Shown: positions 5,720-6,866 of the stretch, in pieces | Layout of the letters: the number at the start of each line of letters is the position of its first letter | Numbering within the stretch: position 1 is the first letter of the stretch | Assembly (NCBI GenBank): GCA_023666975.1 | Contig: JAMPAW010000170.1 | Location: 1-6,866, forward strand | DNA: 6,866 bases | Direction of reading: 5' to 3' | Source: Clostridium sp. | Lineage (GTDB): Bacteria; Bacillota_A; Clostridia; Lachnospirales; Lachnospiraceae | The notes under the pieces: model-generated | What the model saw: only the letters and a program-made list of their open reading frames with translations | What the model was told of the DNA's origin: nothing | Database searches by the model: none | Position numbers and translations under genes: made by a program

Positions 5720-6271
5720 TTATTTTATGGATACACCAAGTTCATATGCCTTTTGAAGTTCTGCTTTCCCTTCAATATCGCCCACGTCACCGTTTCCTCC
5801 GGCAAGGACATGACCGAGGTTTTCCCATCTCAAATGCTCCATAAGGTGATCATAATAAAGCAACACATCTTCAAAACCATTTCCTTCCGCCGCCATTAAC
5901 AATGCCGAGGCTCTGCCATTTCCCCTGAGAAGATTGCCATCGCCTTCCTCAAGTGCAAATAGACGGTCAATGGCAGTCCTGATCTGACCGCTCATATTCC
6001 AATAATAGAGCGGCGTGGCAAGCACGATCACATCGCACTCTTTGACCGCAGGATAAATCTGCGCCATGTCATCCTTTTGCACACAGGGACACTCCCTGCT
6101 GCTGTGACCGCCAAAACACCCCTTGCATCCATGAATATCCATGCCGTCAAGAAAAAACTCCTTAACTGTGTTTCCCGCACTTTCAGCGCCTTCGGTGAAT
6201 TTTCTGACCAATGCTGAAGTATTGCCTTTTCTTCGCGGGCTGCCATTCAAAATTACAATGTTTTTTCCCAT
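5720..6271 (-). CDS. NAD(P)H-dependent FMN reductase / flavodoxin-like fold protein
   Basis: This 183-residue cytoplasmic protein has the flavodoxin-like fold of small NAD(P)H-dependent oxidoreductases that bind FMN. The phosphate-binding loop NGSPRRKGNTS is at residues 9-19, and the isoalloxazine-contacting segment TPLYYWNMSGQIRTAIDR is at 86-103. Four cysteines cluster at C49, C52, C61 and C63 (C-x2-C-x8-C-x-C) followed by KDDM. Relatives of the iron-sulfur flavoprotein group usually carry a compact CxxCxxC motif here; the third cysteine is replaced (CKGCFGG), so a classical 4Fe-4S site is doubtful. ATG at 6271 has GGAGG 7 nt upstream. It follows the flavin-reductase-like gene by 28 bp and is probably co-transcribed with it. 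The likely role is electron transfer to quinones, nitro compounds or other acceptors; the physiological substrate is unknown. Confidence 0.87.
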   Translation of the reverse strand: MGKNIVILNGSPRRKGNTSALVRKFTEGAESAGNTVKEFFLDGMDIHGCKGCFGGHSSRECPCVQKDDMAQIYPAVKECDVIVLATPLYYWNMSGQIRTAIDRLFALEEGDGNLLRGNGRASALLMAAEGNGFEDVLLYYDHLMEHLRWENLGHVLAGGNGDVGDIEGKAELQKAYELGVSIK

Positions 6272-6299
6272 CAGAATACCTCCATTCGTAACCGCTATG

Positions 6300-6866
6300 T
6301 TATTTATTCATTAGTTCCGCACCGCTGTGCCATGCCTGCCCGACCTTTTCCCCAACTGCATAATACCCGTTCTGCATCTGGTCAAATGCAAAAGCATTTA
6401 ACTTAGCGGCATCAATCTTTCCGGCATCATCCAGAACCTTTTCGTCTGCAATCACATTGACAATCCTGCCAAGAACACGCAGTCCGTATGGCTGTTTCTG
6501 CATCTCCACGACCTCACATTCAAGCGTAATGGGATATTCTGTGATAACCGGTGCATCAACACGCTCGCTCTTTACAGCATGAAGTCCAGTGCGTTCAAAT
6601 TTGTCCGCCATTTTGTTTGCTGTTGCAGTTCCCAAAAAATCGGATTCTTTCAAAGTGTCCGTTCCCGGTACGGCAAGGGTAAAAGCCTTTCGTGTTTCAA
6701 TGTTGACAACGGTTTTATGCTCCGCTTCAAGGTTTAATGCAACCATATCTTCGGCGCAGACACCGCCCCACGCCATCATCATTACATCAACAGTGTCGTC
6801 CTCATTGTAAGTTCCTATCATATAAGTCGGCATAGGAAACAGATACGGTTTTACTCCTAAATCTTT
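6300..6866 (-). CDS. Flavin reductase-like FMN-binding split-barrel protein, N-terminus cut by window edge
   Basis: The frame is open to the right edge, and the residues before the internal ATG at 6833 continue the family pattern (GVKPYLFPMPTYMIGTY), so the true start lies outside the window and the ATG at 6833 is internal. The 188 residues present cover nearly the whole protein. AWGGVCAEDMVALNL and KTVVNIETRKAFTLAVP are typical of the flavin-reductase-like domain that binds FMN in a split barrel, as are the later SDFLGTATANKMADKFERTG and the ECEVVEM strand. Members either reduce flavin with NAD(P)H or simply carry FMN; the exact activity cannot be told. It precedes the flavodoxin-like reductase by 28 bp in the same direction, which suggests a shared operon for flavin-linked redox chemistry. 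Confidence 0.88.
   Translation of the reverse strand, partial: KDLGVKPYLFPMPTYMIGTYNEDDTVDVMMMAWGGVCAEDMVALNLEAEHKTVVNIETRKAFTLAVPGTDTLKESDFLGTATANKMADKFERTGLHAVKSERVDAPVITEYPITLECEVVEMQKQPYGLRVLGRIVNVIADEKVLDDAGKIDAAKLNAFAFDQMQNGYYAVGEKVGQAWHSGAELMNK

Overview
The window looks like chromosomal DNA of a low-to-mid GC Gram-positive anaerobe of the Clostridia (Lachnospiraceae-like). The reasons are strong AGGAGG-type ribosome binding sites before nearly every gene, short intergenic gaps, and gene families typical of gut Firmicutes: ABC-2 exporters, TetR regulators, GNAT enzymes and small flavoproteins. The genus cannot be fixed from the sequence alone.

Nearly everything is on the minus strand, so it reads from right to left. 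At the right edge lies a flavin-reductase-like gene cut by the window end (6300-6866), followed 28 bp later by an NAD(P)H-dependent flavodoxin-like reductase (5720-6271). Downstream, 5587-5719 holds what look like remnants of further coding sequence, including a well-placed RBS and the first ten codons of something like a nitroreductase. A TetR-family regulator (4899-5483, plus strand) is divergent from a GNAT acetyltransferase (4178-4792). Their shared 106-bp promoter region carries nested inverted repeats that overlap both promoters.

The left half is an export and modification module. A promoter with a perfect TTGACA box and an operator-like repeat at its start site leads into an LCMT/Tcmp-type SAM methyltransferase (3165-3971). 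After 110 bp comes a tightly coupled ABC exporter: ATPase (2326-3054), permease (1239-2315) and permease (242-1246). A small membrane protein gene (1-148) follows and runs off the left edge.

The most notable observation is regulatory. A perfect 22-bp palindrome just upstream of the ATPase gene (3074-3095) has a diverged copy (14 of 18 core bases) at the methyltransferase start site (4098-4115). This suggests that one repressor, not identifiable here and probably encoded elsewhere, controls both the methyltransferase and the exporter. Its sequence differs from the repeats at the TetR/GNAT promoter, so at least two regulators appear to act in the window. No RNA genes, CRISPR arrays, insertion sequences or convincing intrinsic terminators were found.
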